NCBI GenBank assembly: GCA_965220485.1
Contig: OZ244832.1
Location: forward strand, 3,286,001-3,350,000
Reading direction: 5' to 3'
Length of the DNA: 64,000 bases
Origin: Aldehydirespirator sp965220485
GTDB taxonomy: Bacteria > Actinomycetota > Acidimicrobiia > Acidimicrobiales > Aldehydirespiratoraceae
A program made the translations under genes and the position numbers. This document shows positions 33,238 to 40,410 of this stretch, in pieces (within the stretch, counting starts at the first letter, position 1; each line of letters begins with the position of its first letter). Below the pieces are notes generated by a model. That model was not told the DNA's origin. It made no database searches and worked only from the letters and a program-made list of their open reading frames with translations.

Positions 33238-34407
33238 GACCGCGATCTGTTGCCCTTCCAGTTGCTGATGGGCGTGACCGCCGGCGGCATCGGCGGGATC
33301 GTCACCATCCTCGGCGAGTTGCGCGACGAGTTGGGCTTCAGCGGGACCGGGATCGGCATCATCGTGGCCAGCGGCTTCGTGGCCGCCTTCGTGTCTCAAG
33401 TGACCCTGGCCCGGATGGCCGATGTGGGCCATTCCCGGGCGATGGCCACCGCGGGGATCGCGCTCAGCTCGGCGGCCATGCTGGCGATGGTCTTCGCCGA
33501 GGACCTGGGTGTCTGGGTGTTGAGCAGGGCCGCCCTGGGGTTTGCGGGAGGATTGATCCTTCCGGGAGTGCGCAGGGCTGCCTCGGTGCGCGATCCGGCC
33601 CGGGCGGGCGAGAACCTCGGCCGGATGGTGGTGGCCGAGACCACCGGATTCATCTTCGGACCCACCTCGACCGCCCTCCTGGTGTGGGTGGGCGGGATCC
33701 GTTTGCCCTTCGCTGTGTTCGCCGCCGTCATGCTGCTGTTCTTGCCGGTGGCGATGCGACTGCCCCCCGACCGCGGCCTTCTCGACATCTCGGGGCGGGC
33801 GACATCGTTCGACCTCCTGCGGGGCAGGCGCCTGCAGGGAGCGCTGATCATCGTCGGCGGCTACTTCATGATGATCGGCGCCTGGGAGGCCGTGCTGCCG
33901 GTGATGTTCGCCGACCGGGGCGCCGGCGCCGCCCTGACCGGCATCACGTTCACCATGGTCGCGCTGCCGATAATGCTGGTGGGCACCCGGGCCGGACGGC
34001 TGGCCGACCGCGTGGGGCCAGTGCGGGTGACGATGGCCGGGCTCATCGCGGTGAGTCTGAGCACGATGACCCTCGGTGTGATTCCCGGTGTCATCCCGAT
34101 AGCGGGCGTGATGATGCTGGTGGGCTTCGCCGACGGCTACGGCTTCACCGCCGCCCACGCGGTGGTGGCCCGGGCCGTGCCCGAGCAGCGCCAGGCGGCC
34201 GCTCTGGGCCTGATGGGCGCGGCCGAGGTGGCGGGGGCCGCCGTTGCGGCGCTTCCTGCTGCTTTGATGTACGACAGCTTCGGGTCCGAGCCGACCTGGG
34301 CTGCTGTCGGCCTGTCGGTGCTGGTGCTCGTCGTGGCGGGCTGGCTTCGCATCCGGGGCACGGTGCCGGCTTCGGGTCCGGACGCGCCGGTACAGCGGCC
34401 CCAGTGA
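33208..34407 (+). CDS. Major facilitator superfamily transporter
   Basis: The 399-residue protein has about 12 membrane segments and MFS loop motifs such as ARMADVGHSRAMATAG between helices 2 and 3 and GRLADRVGPVRVTMAG in the second half. The ATG at 33208 lies inside repeat R5, and residues 5-9 (LPARP) come from the repeat arm. A longer frame back to 33133 would translate the repeat core and is less likely. It may import or export a metabolite of the neighbouring hydrolases or oxygenases; the direction is unknown. Confidence 0.9.
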   Translation: MNRRLPARPLDRDLLPFQLLMGVTAGGIGGIVTILGELRDELGFSGTGIGIIVASGFVAAFVSQVTLARMADVGHSRAMATAGIALSSAAMLAMVFAEDLGVWVLSRAALGFAGGLILPGVRRAASVRDPARAGENLGRMVVAETTGFIFGPTSTALLVWVGGIRLPFAVFAAVMLLFLPVAMRLPPDRGLLDISGRATSFDLLRGRRLQGALIIVGGYFMMIGAWEAVLPVMFADRGAGAALTGITFTMVALPIMLVGTRAGRLADRVGPVRVTMAGLIAVSLSTMTLGVIPGVIPIAGVMMLVGFADGYGFTAAHAVVARAVPEQRQAAALGLMGAAEVAGAAVAALPAALMYDSFGSEPTWAAVGLSVLVLVVAGWLRIRGTVPASGPDAPVQRPQ

Positions 34408-34421
34408 TTCAGGCTCGTGAC

Positions 34422-34439
34422 CCTATTCGCTCGGCCTCC
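34422..34439 (-). repeat. Solo arm of the interspersed repeat, copy R9
   Basis: CTATTCGCTCGGCCTCC lies just after the MFS stop, between convergent genes. It matches the arm of copies R1 and R4, but no core is beside it. Confidence 0.7.
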
Positions 34440-34455
34440 AAGCGGCCCGGCGCGG

Positions 34456-35562
34456 TCACAGGCCGGGGAAGTCTCGCTTGGGGATCATGCAGTGGACACC
34501 CTTGACGCCGTTCACCACCTGAGTCACCTCGAAGTCGGCCGCGCAACTCAGGTACGTATAGGCGATGTGGCGGGGCAGGCCCAGCCGACTCTCGCAGAAG
34601 CGCAGGGCCTCGCGGACCGCTTCCCGCATCGCCTCGTTGAGATCGGTGTGAAGCCCGATCGGCACCCAGTGGTCTGCGGTCTCGCCCATGGGGTTCTCTA
34701 TCAGCCCGCATGCCCGCCGGGCTTCGGGGCCTCGCAACACCGACAAGCGCAGGTCGGTCCGCAGCGAGCCCTCCAGCGCGGTTAGCGCCACTTCGCCGTT
34801 GCCCTGCGCGAAGTGCGGATCGCCCACCGCGAAGCCGGCCCCGGGCGTCTGCACCGGCAAGTACAGGGTCGTGCCGCTCACGAGGTGCTTGACGTCGAGG
34901 TTGCCGCCATGGCGACCCGGAGGGCGGGTGGCGACAGGCTCGGCCGTGGCCGACGCGACCCCGATCATGCCCAGGAAGGGGGCGATCGGGTACCGCACGG
35001 CACGGCCGCCGGTGTAGCGCAGCACGGCCGTGCCCTCGCCGGCGTCGCCCTCTACTTCGGTGAACACCGACACCGTGCCACCGGGCGCGCCGGGCGTGAG
35101 CGTGTCGGCCGGCTCGGTCCCGTCGGGCATCTCGCCTTCCAGCGCTCCGAGGCCGTGGCGGTTCGAGGTGACGCCGTAGGACACTCGCAGAGCGAAGGCC
35201 AGCATGTCCACCTGCAGCAGATCGCCGGGCTCCGCTCCCTGGACCTCGATGGGTCCGGTCACCACGTGCGGGCCGTCGACACCGAACGTGTGAGGCACGT
35301 CGCGGGCCATCCCCACCGCGTCGGTGAGCACATCGCGAGCGCTGACGCCCCGTCTGCCGAAGAAGGCGGCGGGATCGCGGCCCTGGTCCTCAAGAATCCC
35401 TTCGTGCGACAGAGTATCGACCGTGACCACCGCGCCATCGGCCACCGACATCACCGGGTCGGTGAGCCGGTTCGGCCACCAGCCCCACCGGCAGGTCTCC
35501 GGGGTCACCGGGAGGTAGTGGTCGCTGTCGATTCGTCCCTGGCCCGGATTCAGGATCAACAT
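34456..35562 (-). CDS. Acetamidase/formamidase family hydrolase
   Basis: The 368-residue protein matches the FmdA/AmdA family: DGAVVTVDTLSHEG, HTFGVDGPHVVTGPIEVQGA, EPGDLLQVDML, the PGRHGGNLDVKHLVSGTTLY metal-site region, and GDPHFAQGNGEVALTALEG. These enzymes release ammonia from formamide or acetamide. The family's His and Asp residues are present. It is convergent with the MFS gene and alone on its strand. Together with the amidase and amidohydrolases it supports a nitrogen-scavenging theme. Confidence 0.92.
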   Translation of the reverse strand: MLILNPGQGRIDSDHYLPVTPETCRWGWWPNRLTDPVMSVADGAVVTVDTLSHEGILEDQGRDPAAFFGRRGVSARDVLTDAVGMARDVPHTFGVDGPHVVTGPIEVQGAEPGDLLQVDMLAFALRVSYGVTSNRHGLGALEGEMPDGTEPADTLTPGAPGGTVSVFTEVEGDAGEGTAVLRYTGGRAVRYPIAPFLGMIGVASATAEPVATRPPGRHGGNLDVKHLVSGTTLYLPVQTPGAGFAVGDPHFAQGNGEVALTALEGSLRTDLRLSVLRGPEARRACGLIENPMGETADHWVPIGLHTDLNEAMREAVREALRFCESRLGLPRHIAYTYLSCAADFEVTQVVNGVKGVHCMIPKRDFPGL

Positions 35563-35700
35563 CGTGCCCCGCTGCTCACTCGCTGATTCTCGCGCGAGCC
35601 CCTGCGCCTATGCTCGGTCGCGATGGGGGCCGAGGCGTCAACGAAAGCTGCAAGCAAGCGCGGATCGACCGCAAGCGCATTGCCGTGCGGCGTTGCCTTT

Positions 35701-35844
35701 CCCGCTCTTGTTCGCTGCGCTCACGGGCCGCTCGGGCCGTACTCCCCGCTCTTGTTCGCTGCGCTCACGGGCCGCTCGGGCCCGCGGCCTCGCTCAGCGC
35801 CTCGCGAGGTCAAAGGCTGATTCGTGCCCATCCGTTCGGCCTCT
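35701..35844 (-). repeat. Composite interspersed repeat, copy R6 (two cores plus arm)
   Basis: Cores lie at 35701-35738 and about 35744-35795, and the arm CATCCGTTCGGCCTCT at 35829-35844. The arm encodes residues of the amidohydrolase N-terminus that follows. Confidence 0.9.
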
Positions 35845-37233
35845 GCACCGCCGGCTCGCGCGACGTTGCTGGTGTCCGGCGGCGATGTCGTCACCATGAA
35901 CGCGGCCCGCGAAGTGCTCGTCGGGGGTGCGGTAGCGGTTGCCGGCGACGTGATCGCCGCGGTCGGCTCCAGCACGGAGTTGGCCGGCCGCTACCCCGAG
36001 GCCGAGACGATCGACGCCACGGGGTGTGTGGTCACGCCGGGAATGGTCAACGCCCACCAGCACCTCACCGGCGATCCCCTCATCCGCAGCTGCATCCCCG
36101 ATCTGCTGCCTCCGGGAGCCTCGATCTTCGAATGGTCGGTTCCCGCCCATGGGGCCCACACCGGCGACGACGACGAGCTCTCCGCGGTGCTGTCCTCGGT
36201 CGAGAACCTCGTCAATGGCGTGACCACAGTGGTGGAGGCGGGCACGGTGGCCAACCCGCACAGGGCCGCGGCCGGGATGCGCCGAGCGGGCATCCGCGGC
36301 ACGATGGGCACCTGGGGATGGGACATCGAAGAGGGTCCATTCACCGCGCCGGCAGCCGAGGTGCTCGCCCGCCAGAGCGAGGTGGTTGACGCCCTGGGAT
36401 CAGGGGGGCTCATCGAGGGGTGGGTGACGCTGGTCGGCCATGACCTGGCCTCCGACGAGCTGCTGGCCGGAGCGGCGGCGCTGGCCCGGGATCGGAGCAC
36501 CGGCCTGACCATGCACATGTCGCCCACGTCGTCGGATCCCGAGCGCTACCTGGACCGCACCGGGCGCCGTCCCCTGGAGCATCTCGACGCGCTGGGCGTG
36601 CTCGGACCGCATCTGCTCGTGGCCCACGGCGTGTGGCTGGACGACGCCGAGGTGGAGTTGGTGCTGCGCACGTCAACCGCGATCGCCTACTGCCCGTGGG
36701 CCTACCTGCGGCTGGGCCAGGGGGTGTCCGGCCAGGGCCGCCACGCCGAGATCGTCGAGCGGGGCGGGCGGGTAGCGCTGGGCTGCGACGCCTCCAACGC
36801 GGGCGACACCTCCGACATCCTGAGGGTGGCCGCGCTGGCCGCGGGGCTGGCCCGTGACACCCGCGTCGATCCCGAGCGCTTCGGAGCTCACACCGCGTTC
36901 GAGCTGGCCACCATCGAGGGCGCGGCCGCTATCGGCATGGACGACCGGATCGGCAGCCTGGAAGCCGGCAAGCAGGCCGACATCGTGGTGCACGACACCT
37001 CCTCGGTGGCCTGGAACCCGCGGGGCGAGACCATCCTGCAACTGGTCTGGGGCAGCGACGGGCGCTCCGTGCGCGATGTGGTGGTGGCCGGTCGGCCCGT
37101 GGTGCGCGACGGCGCCTGCGTGACCGTCGACATGGCCGCGTTGCATGCCGAGGCCGCCGAGGCGCAGAGTTCGCTGCTGGCAAGAGCAGGTCTTGAGATA
37201 CCGCATCGGTGGCCGCACATTCCATGTCCCTGA
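35824..37233 (+). CDS. Amidohydrolase (SAH/MTA deaminase or TrzN-like)
   Basis: The 469-residue protein has the amidohydrolase metal site: NAHQHLTGD (HxH), MHMSPT (His), LVAHGVWL (His) and GCDASNAGDTSD (Asp). The C-terminus shows GSLEAGKQADIVV. It would deaminate or dechlorinate a purine-like or triazine-like ring, or hydrolyse a related amidine. GTG 35824 lies in repeat R6, so residues such as PIRSAS come from the repeat arm; the true start might be slightly downstream. A partial relative is at 63245. Confidence 0.9.
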   Translation: MPIRSASAPPARATLLVSGGDVVTMNAAREVLVGGAVAVAGDVIAAVGSSTELAGRYPEAETIDATGCVVTPGMVNAHQHLTGDPLIRSCIPDLLPPGASIFEWSVPAHGAHTGDDDELSAVLSSVENLVNGVTTVVEAGTVANPHRAAAGMRRAGIRGTMGTWGWDIEEGPFTAPAAEVLARQSEVVDALGSGGLIEGWVTLVGHDLASDELLAGAAALARDRSTGLTMHMSPTSSDPERYLDRTGRRPLEHLDALGVLGPHLLVAHGVWLDDAEVELVLRTSTAIAYCPWAYLRLGQGVSGQGRHAEIVERGGRVALGCDASNAGDTSDILRVAALAAGLARDTRVDPERFGAHTAFELATIEGAAAIGMDDRIGSLEAGKQADIVVHDTSSVAWNPRGETILQLVWGSDGRSVRDVVVAGRPVVRDGACVTVDMAALHAEAAEAQSSLLARAGLEIPHRWPHIPCP

Positions 37234-37307
37234 CCCCGTTCTTGCGGCGCCGGTGCATCACGCTGGTAGCAATGTCTGTCCACGCTCGTCAGCACCGAGT
37301 CAGCCAA

Positions 37308-37406
37308 GAGGCCGAGCGGATAGGCGGCAGTTCATGAGAGTATTCGCGAGGCGCCGAGCGAGGCCGTGGCCCGAGCGGCCCGTGAGCGCAGGGAACAAGA
37401 GCGGGA
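37308..37406 (+). repeat. Composite interspersed repeat, copy R7
   Basis: The arm GAGGCCGAGCGGATAGG is at 37308-37324 and the core (to AACAAGAGCGGG) is at about 37358-37406. It fills the gap between the amidohydrolase and the dehydrogenase; I see no gene there. Confidence 0.9.
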
Positions 37407-37464
37407 AACAACACTATTCGCCGCGAGGTGCCGACATTCATGCGCGGGGCCTCTAAGGAGCATC

Positions 37465-38481
37465 ATGCAGGTTGCCGTCGTTACCGGGCCGGGAGCGGTC
37501 GAGCTCCGTGACGAGCCTCGGCCGGCAGTCGGTGCCACCGATGTCCTCGTGGAGGTGGGCGCCTGCGGTCTGTGCACCATGGAGCGGCGCCTGTTCGACG
37601 GGACCAAGCCAGTCTATCCCGTAGCTCCCGGCCACGAAGCCGCCGGCCGGGTGATCGAGGTCGGCGGGGCGGTTGCCTCCCTGCCGGGAACTCCACAGCT
37701 CGGAGACCTGGTCACCATGGACCTTCTCACCCGCTGCGGCACCTGCCACATGTGCCGGAGAGGTCGCAGCGCCCTGTGCAAGCGACCCCAGGGCGGGACC
37801 CTCAGCGACGGCACCATCTCGATGGGAGCGAGCCTGGCCGAGGTGGTCAGGGTGGCCGCAGCCCAGACGTACCGAGTCGGGGAGATCTCTGTCGATCACG
37901 CCGCCATGGGCGAGCCGCTGGCCTGTGTGGTGCACTCGGTCCGGTTGAGCGGTTTCCGGGCCTCCGACCGGGTGGCCGTGATCGGCGCGGGCTACATGGG
38001 CCGTCTGCATCTGTCTCTGTGCCGGGCATGGGGCGCCTCCCGAGTCGGCCTGGTCGACGTCAGCGAGCAGCGCCGGACCGAGGCGGCCGAGGCCGGGGCC
38101 GACTGGGCGGCCGCACCCGACGATCTAGCCGGCTGGAACGGCCAACACGATGCGGTGTTCGTCACCGCGGGTGCGCCCGGCGCGGTCGAGCTGGCCCTGG
38201 ACCTGTGCGACGACGCGGGAGTGGTCGCGCTGTACGGGGCTTTCCCCAAAGATGTCATGGCGTCGGTGGGAGCGGACCGCATTCACCACCACGAGCTGTC
38301 GATCATCGGGGTCTTCAGCCACGAGCCGGAGGACTGGCGAACGGCCGCGGGCCTGCTGGAGTCCGGCGCGCTGGCCGCGGACCTCGATCGCCTGATCACC
38401 GCCCGATACCGCCTGGACGAGGTTGCCGACGCCTTGACGCTGGCGGTGTCGCAGCCCGTCTACCGGGTGATGGTGGGCTGA
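37465..38481 (+). CDS. Zinc-dependent alcohol/polyol dehydrogenase
   Basis: ATG 37465 follows AAGGAG. The 338-residue medium-chain dehydrogenase has the catalytic region VEVGACGLCTMERR and PVAPGHEAAGRVIEVG. The structural zinc site is CGTCHMCRRGRSALC, and the nucleotide site is VAVIGAGYMGRLHL. It resembles sorbitol/threonine-type dehydrogenases, so it oxidises a polyol or similar alcohol with NAD. The precise substrate is unknown. It follows repeat R7. Confidence 0.9.
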   Translation: MQVAVVTGPGAVELRDEPRPAVGATDVLVEVGACGLCTMERRLFDGTKPVYPVAPGHEAAGRVIEVGGAVASLPGTPQLGDLVTMDLLTRCGTCHMCRRGRSALCKRPQGGTLSDGTISMGASLAEVVRVAAAQTYRVGEISVDHAAMGEPLACVVHSVRLSGFRASDRVAVIGAGYMGRLHLSLCRAWGASRVGLVDVSEQRRTEAAEAGADWAAAPDDLAGWNGQHDAVFVTAGAPGAVELALDLCDDAGVVALYGAFPKDVMASVGADRIHHHELSIIGVFSHEPEDWRTAAGLLESGALAADLDRLITARYRLDEVADALTLAVSQPVYRVMVG

Positions 38482-38499
38482 CAGACCCGTCCGCCGGGG

Positions 38500-38505
38500 T
38501 AGGGT
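38500..38505 (+). promoter_or_regulatory. Leaderless-type -10 box of the DUF488 operon
   Basis: TAGGGT ends seven bases before GTG 38513. CTGACA at 38478-38483, 16 bases upstream, could be the -35 box. Confidence 0.5.
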
Positions 38506-38512
38506 CGTCGGG

Positions 38513-39103
38513 GTGAGCCAAGCGCCGACGGTGTGGACTGTGGGTCACTCGAACCACTCGCTGGACCGGTTCCTGGGCCTGCTGCGTGCCTGTCAGATCG
38601 CGGTGGTGGCCGACGTGAGGTCTCAGCCGTACTCGAGGTACGCCCAGCACTTCAGCCAGTCGCCTCTGAGCCGAGCGCTGGCCGATGCCGGGCTGGGCTA
38701 CCTGTTCTTCGGTCGCGAGCTCGGAGGTCGCCCGCCCGAGACCGAGTTGCATGACGCCGAGGGTCATGTCCTCTACGGTGCCCTCGCCGAGACGCCGCGC
38801 TTCGGCGAGGGACTCTCACGCCTGTGCGATGTCGCATGCGAGCAACGGGTCGCCATGATGTGCAGTGAAGAGGATCCCAGCCAGTGCCATCGGCGGCTGC
38901 TCGTGACGCGAGCGATGCTCGCTGCCGACCCGGCCGCGTCCGTCCTGCACATTCGTGGCGACGGAACCGTGGTTGGCGAGATCGACTTGGCCCAAGCAAT
39001 CCGAGGTGCGCGTCAACTAGGACTATTCGAGGAGGCAGAGACATGGAGATCTGCACGATCGGCTTCACCAAGCACACTGCTGAGAGCTTCTTCGGCACGC
39101 TGA
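38513..39103 (+). CDS. DUF488 protein, first of two
   Basis: The 196-residue protein has the DUF488 pattern: VWTVGHSNHSLDRFLGLL, VVADVRSQPYSRYAQHFS, ELGGRPPE and MMCSEEDPSQCHRRLL. The family has conserved Cys and Asp residues and is of unknown reaction; some members are linked to nucleic-acid or repair islands. The last 20 residues overlap the next gene's start by 61 bases. It opens a three-gene operon (DUF488, DUF488, OB-like). Confidence 0.88.
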   Translation: MSQAPTVWTVGHSNHSLDRFLGLLRACQIAVVADVRSQPYSRYAQHFSQSPLSRALADAGLGYLFFGRELGGRPPETELHDAEGHVLYGALAETPRFGEGLSRLCDVACEQRVAMMCSEEDPSQCHRRLLVTRAMLAADPAASVLHIRGDGTVVGEIDLAQAIRGARQLGLFEEAETWRSARSASPSTLLRASSAR

Positions 39104-39531
39104 CGGAGGAGGGAGTCTCGCGGCTGATCGATGTACGCCTCAACAACGTCAGCCAGCTCGCGGGCTTCGCGAAGCGTGACGACCTCAGGTACTTCCTTGA
39201 ACACCTGTGCGAGGCCGACTACATCCACGAGCCTGGCTTGGCCCCTACCGCCGAGTTGCTCAAGAGCTACCGCAGCGGCGACATCGACTGGCAGGAGTAC
39301 GAGCCGCGGTTCTTGGAGCTCATGGAGCAGCGACGCATCGAGGAAAAGCTCTCCCCGGACTTCTTCGAGCCGAAATCGGTGCTGCTGTGCAGCGAGAGCA
39401 CGGCCGATCACTGCCACCGCAGGCTCGTAGTGGAGTACCTGAGCCGGCATTGGGGTGACATCTCGGCCCTCCACCTCCCTCGCGCGAACGGAGACCCCGC
39501 GCGCCAAGAGGCGGTCGGCCATAGCCATTGA
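39043..39531 (+). CDS. DUF488 protein, second of two
   Basis: ATG 39043 follows GAGGAGGCAGAGAC. The 162-residue protein starts EICTIGFTKHTAESFFGTL and ends the domain with LLCSESTADHCHRRLVVEYL, matching DUF488. It is clearly different from the first copy, so it is an old paralog or a partner rather than a recent duplicate. Its stop overlaps the next start (TTGA). Confidence 0.88.
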   Translation: MEICTIGFTKHTAESFFGTLTEEGVSRLIDVRLNNVSQLAGFAKRDDLRYFLEHLCEADYIHEPGLAPTAELLKSYRSGDIDWQEYEPRFLELMEQRRIEEKLSPDFFEPKSVLLCSESTADHCHRRLVVEYLSRHWGDISALHLPRANGDPARQEAVGHSH

Positions 39532-40163
39532 CGAAGGCCGACATTCTCTGTCTCGCCAACTCATGGAAGTCAGGCGGAAGGTGCGTGGCGGGCATCCGCA
39601 TGGACGACGGCTCATGGATCCGGCCAGTCTCAGACACAGACGACGGCGAGCTAACGCCTTCTCAATGCACGCTGGACAACCAACGCCAAGCGAGGCCGCT
39701 GGACATTGTGCGCGTCTACCTGAAGGAGCCCGCACCGAAGCCGCACCAGCCGGAGAACTGGCAGATCAAGGCACGCCAATGGAGGTTCCGCGATCGGATG
39801 TCCGTCCACGAGGCGAAGAAACTCCTTGGGCGAGCCTCTGAGACGCACGATTCCGGGATCTTCGGAACCACCACTGACAGGATTTCAACACGCGACATGG
39901 ACAGGCCGCTGGACGGCCTGGCGACTTCGCTCACGCTGGTCAATGTAAGCGCTGCCGAGTTCCAGTGGGGGAAGAAATGGAATCAGAAGCGAGTCGTGTT
40001 CGATCATTGCGGAGTCACCTACAACTTCGCGATGACATTCGAGGATTCGCCCCGTGTAGGCCAGTCACAATCGGACTGGTACTTCACCATCAGTCTCGGC
40101 GAGCCCTACTACGGCGACTGCTACAAGCTGGTCGCAGCGGCCATCGAGATTCCGCGCGGGTAG
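39528..40163 (+). CDS. Possible dual OB-fold protein of a DUF488 operon
   Basis: TTG 39528 overlaps the DUF488 stop by four bases. The 211-residue protein starts DILCLANSWKSGGRCVAGIR and DGSWIRPVSD, which resembles dual OB-domain proteins found with DUF488. There is a later EFQWGKKWNQKRVVFDHCG segment. Nucleic-acid binding is suggested by this resemblance only. The gene ends 41 bases before the TA-bounded element pair at 40204. Confidence 0.6.
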   Translation: MTKADILCLANSWKSGGRCVAGIRMDDGSWIRPVSDTDDGELTPSQCTLDNQRQARPLDIVRVYLKEPAPKPHQPENWQIKARQWRFRDRMSVHEAKKLLGRASETHDSGIFGTTTDRISTRDMDRPLDGLATSLTLVNVSAAEFQWGKKWNQKRVVFDHCGVTYNFAMTFEDSPRVGQSQSDWYFTISLGEPYYGDCYKLVAAAIEIPRG

Positions 40164-40203
40164 GCGGGTCAGGCACCGCACGAGGGGGATGTGGCCGACG
40201 AGC

Positions 40204-40308
40204 TAGGAGACTGCTGAGTAAGTCACAAATTGCTAGTTTCGTGATCATAAAACCCCAGGTCAGAGGCTTGTGGGTTAGCCGAAATCGGCATTACTCAGCA
40301 GTCTCCTA
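40204..40308 (-). mobile_element. TA-bounded palindrome-ended element A, copy 2 (inverted)
   Basis: This is the reverse complement of copy 1 at 12525, with one difference in the 101-bp body (GGTTAGCC for GGTTGGCC). The inverted ends and TA flanks are unchanged. Confidence 0.85.
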
Positions 40309-40410
40309 GGTGGCTGGTGCCAAACTCCCGAAATGGGGGTTTTGCGGTCACAAAACCCAGGTCAGCGACTTGCGAATTGTGGCAAATTGCCATTTAACAC
40401 CAGCCACCTA
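40307..40410 (-). mobile_element. TA-bounded palindrome-ended element B, copy 2 (inverted)
   Basis: This is the reverse complement of copy 1 at 12628, with one base lost in a C run and one substitution. The order A then B is kept, although each element is turned round. Its outer TA is part of the TAG stop codon of the metalloprotease gene on the minus strand. Confidence 0.85.

Noticed and set aside
34422..34439. Rho-independent terminator at the MFS end
   Set aside because: The sequence is a repeat arm without a clear stem and U-tract.
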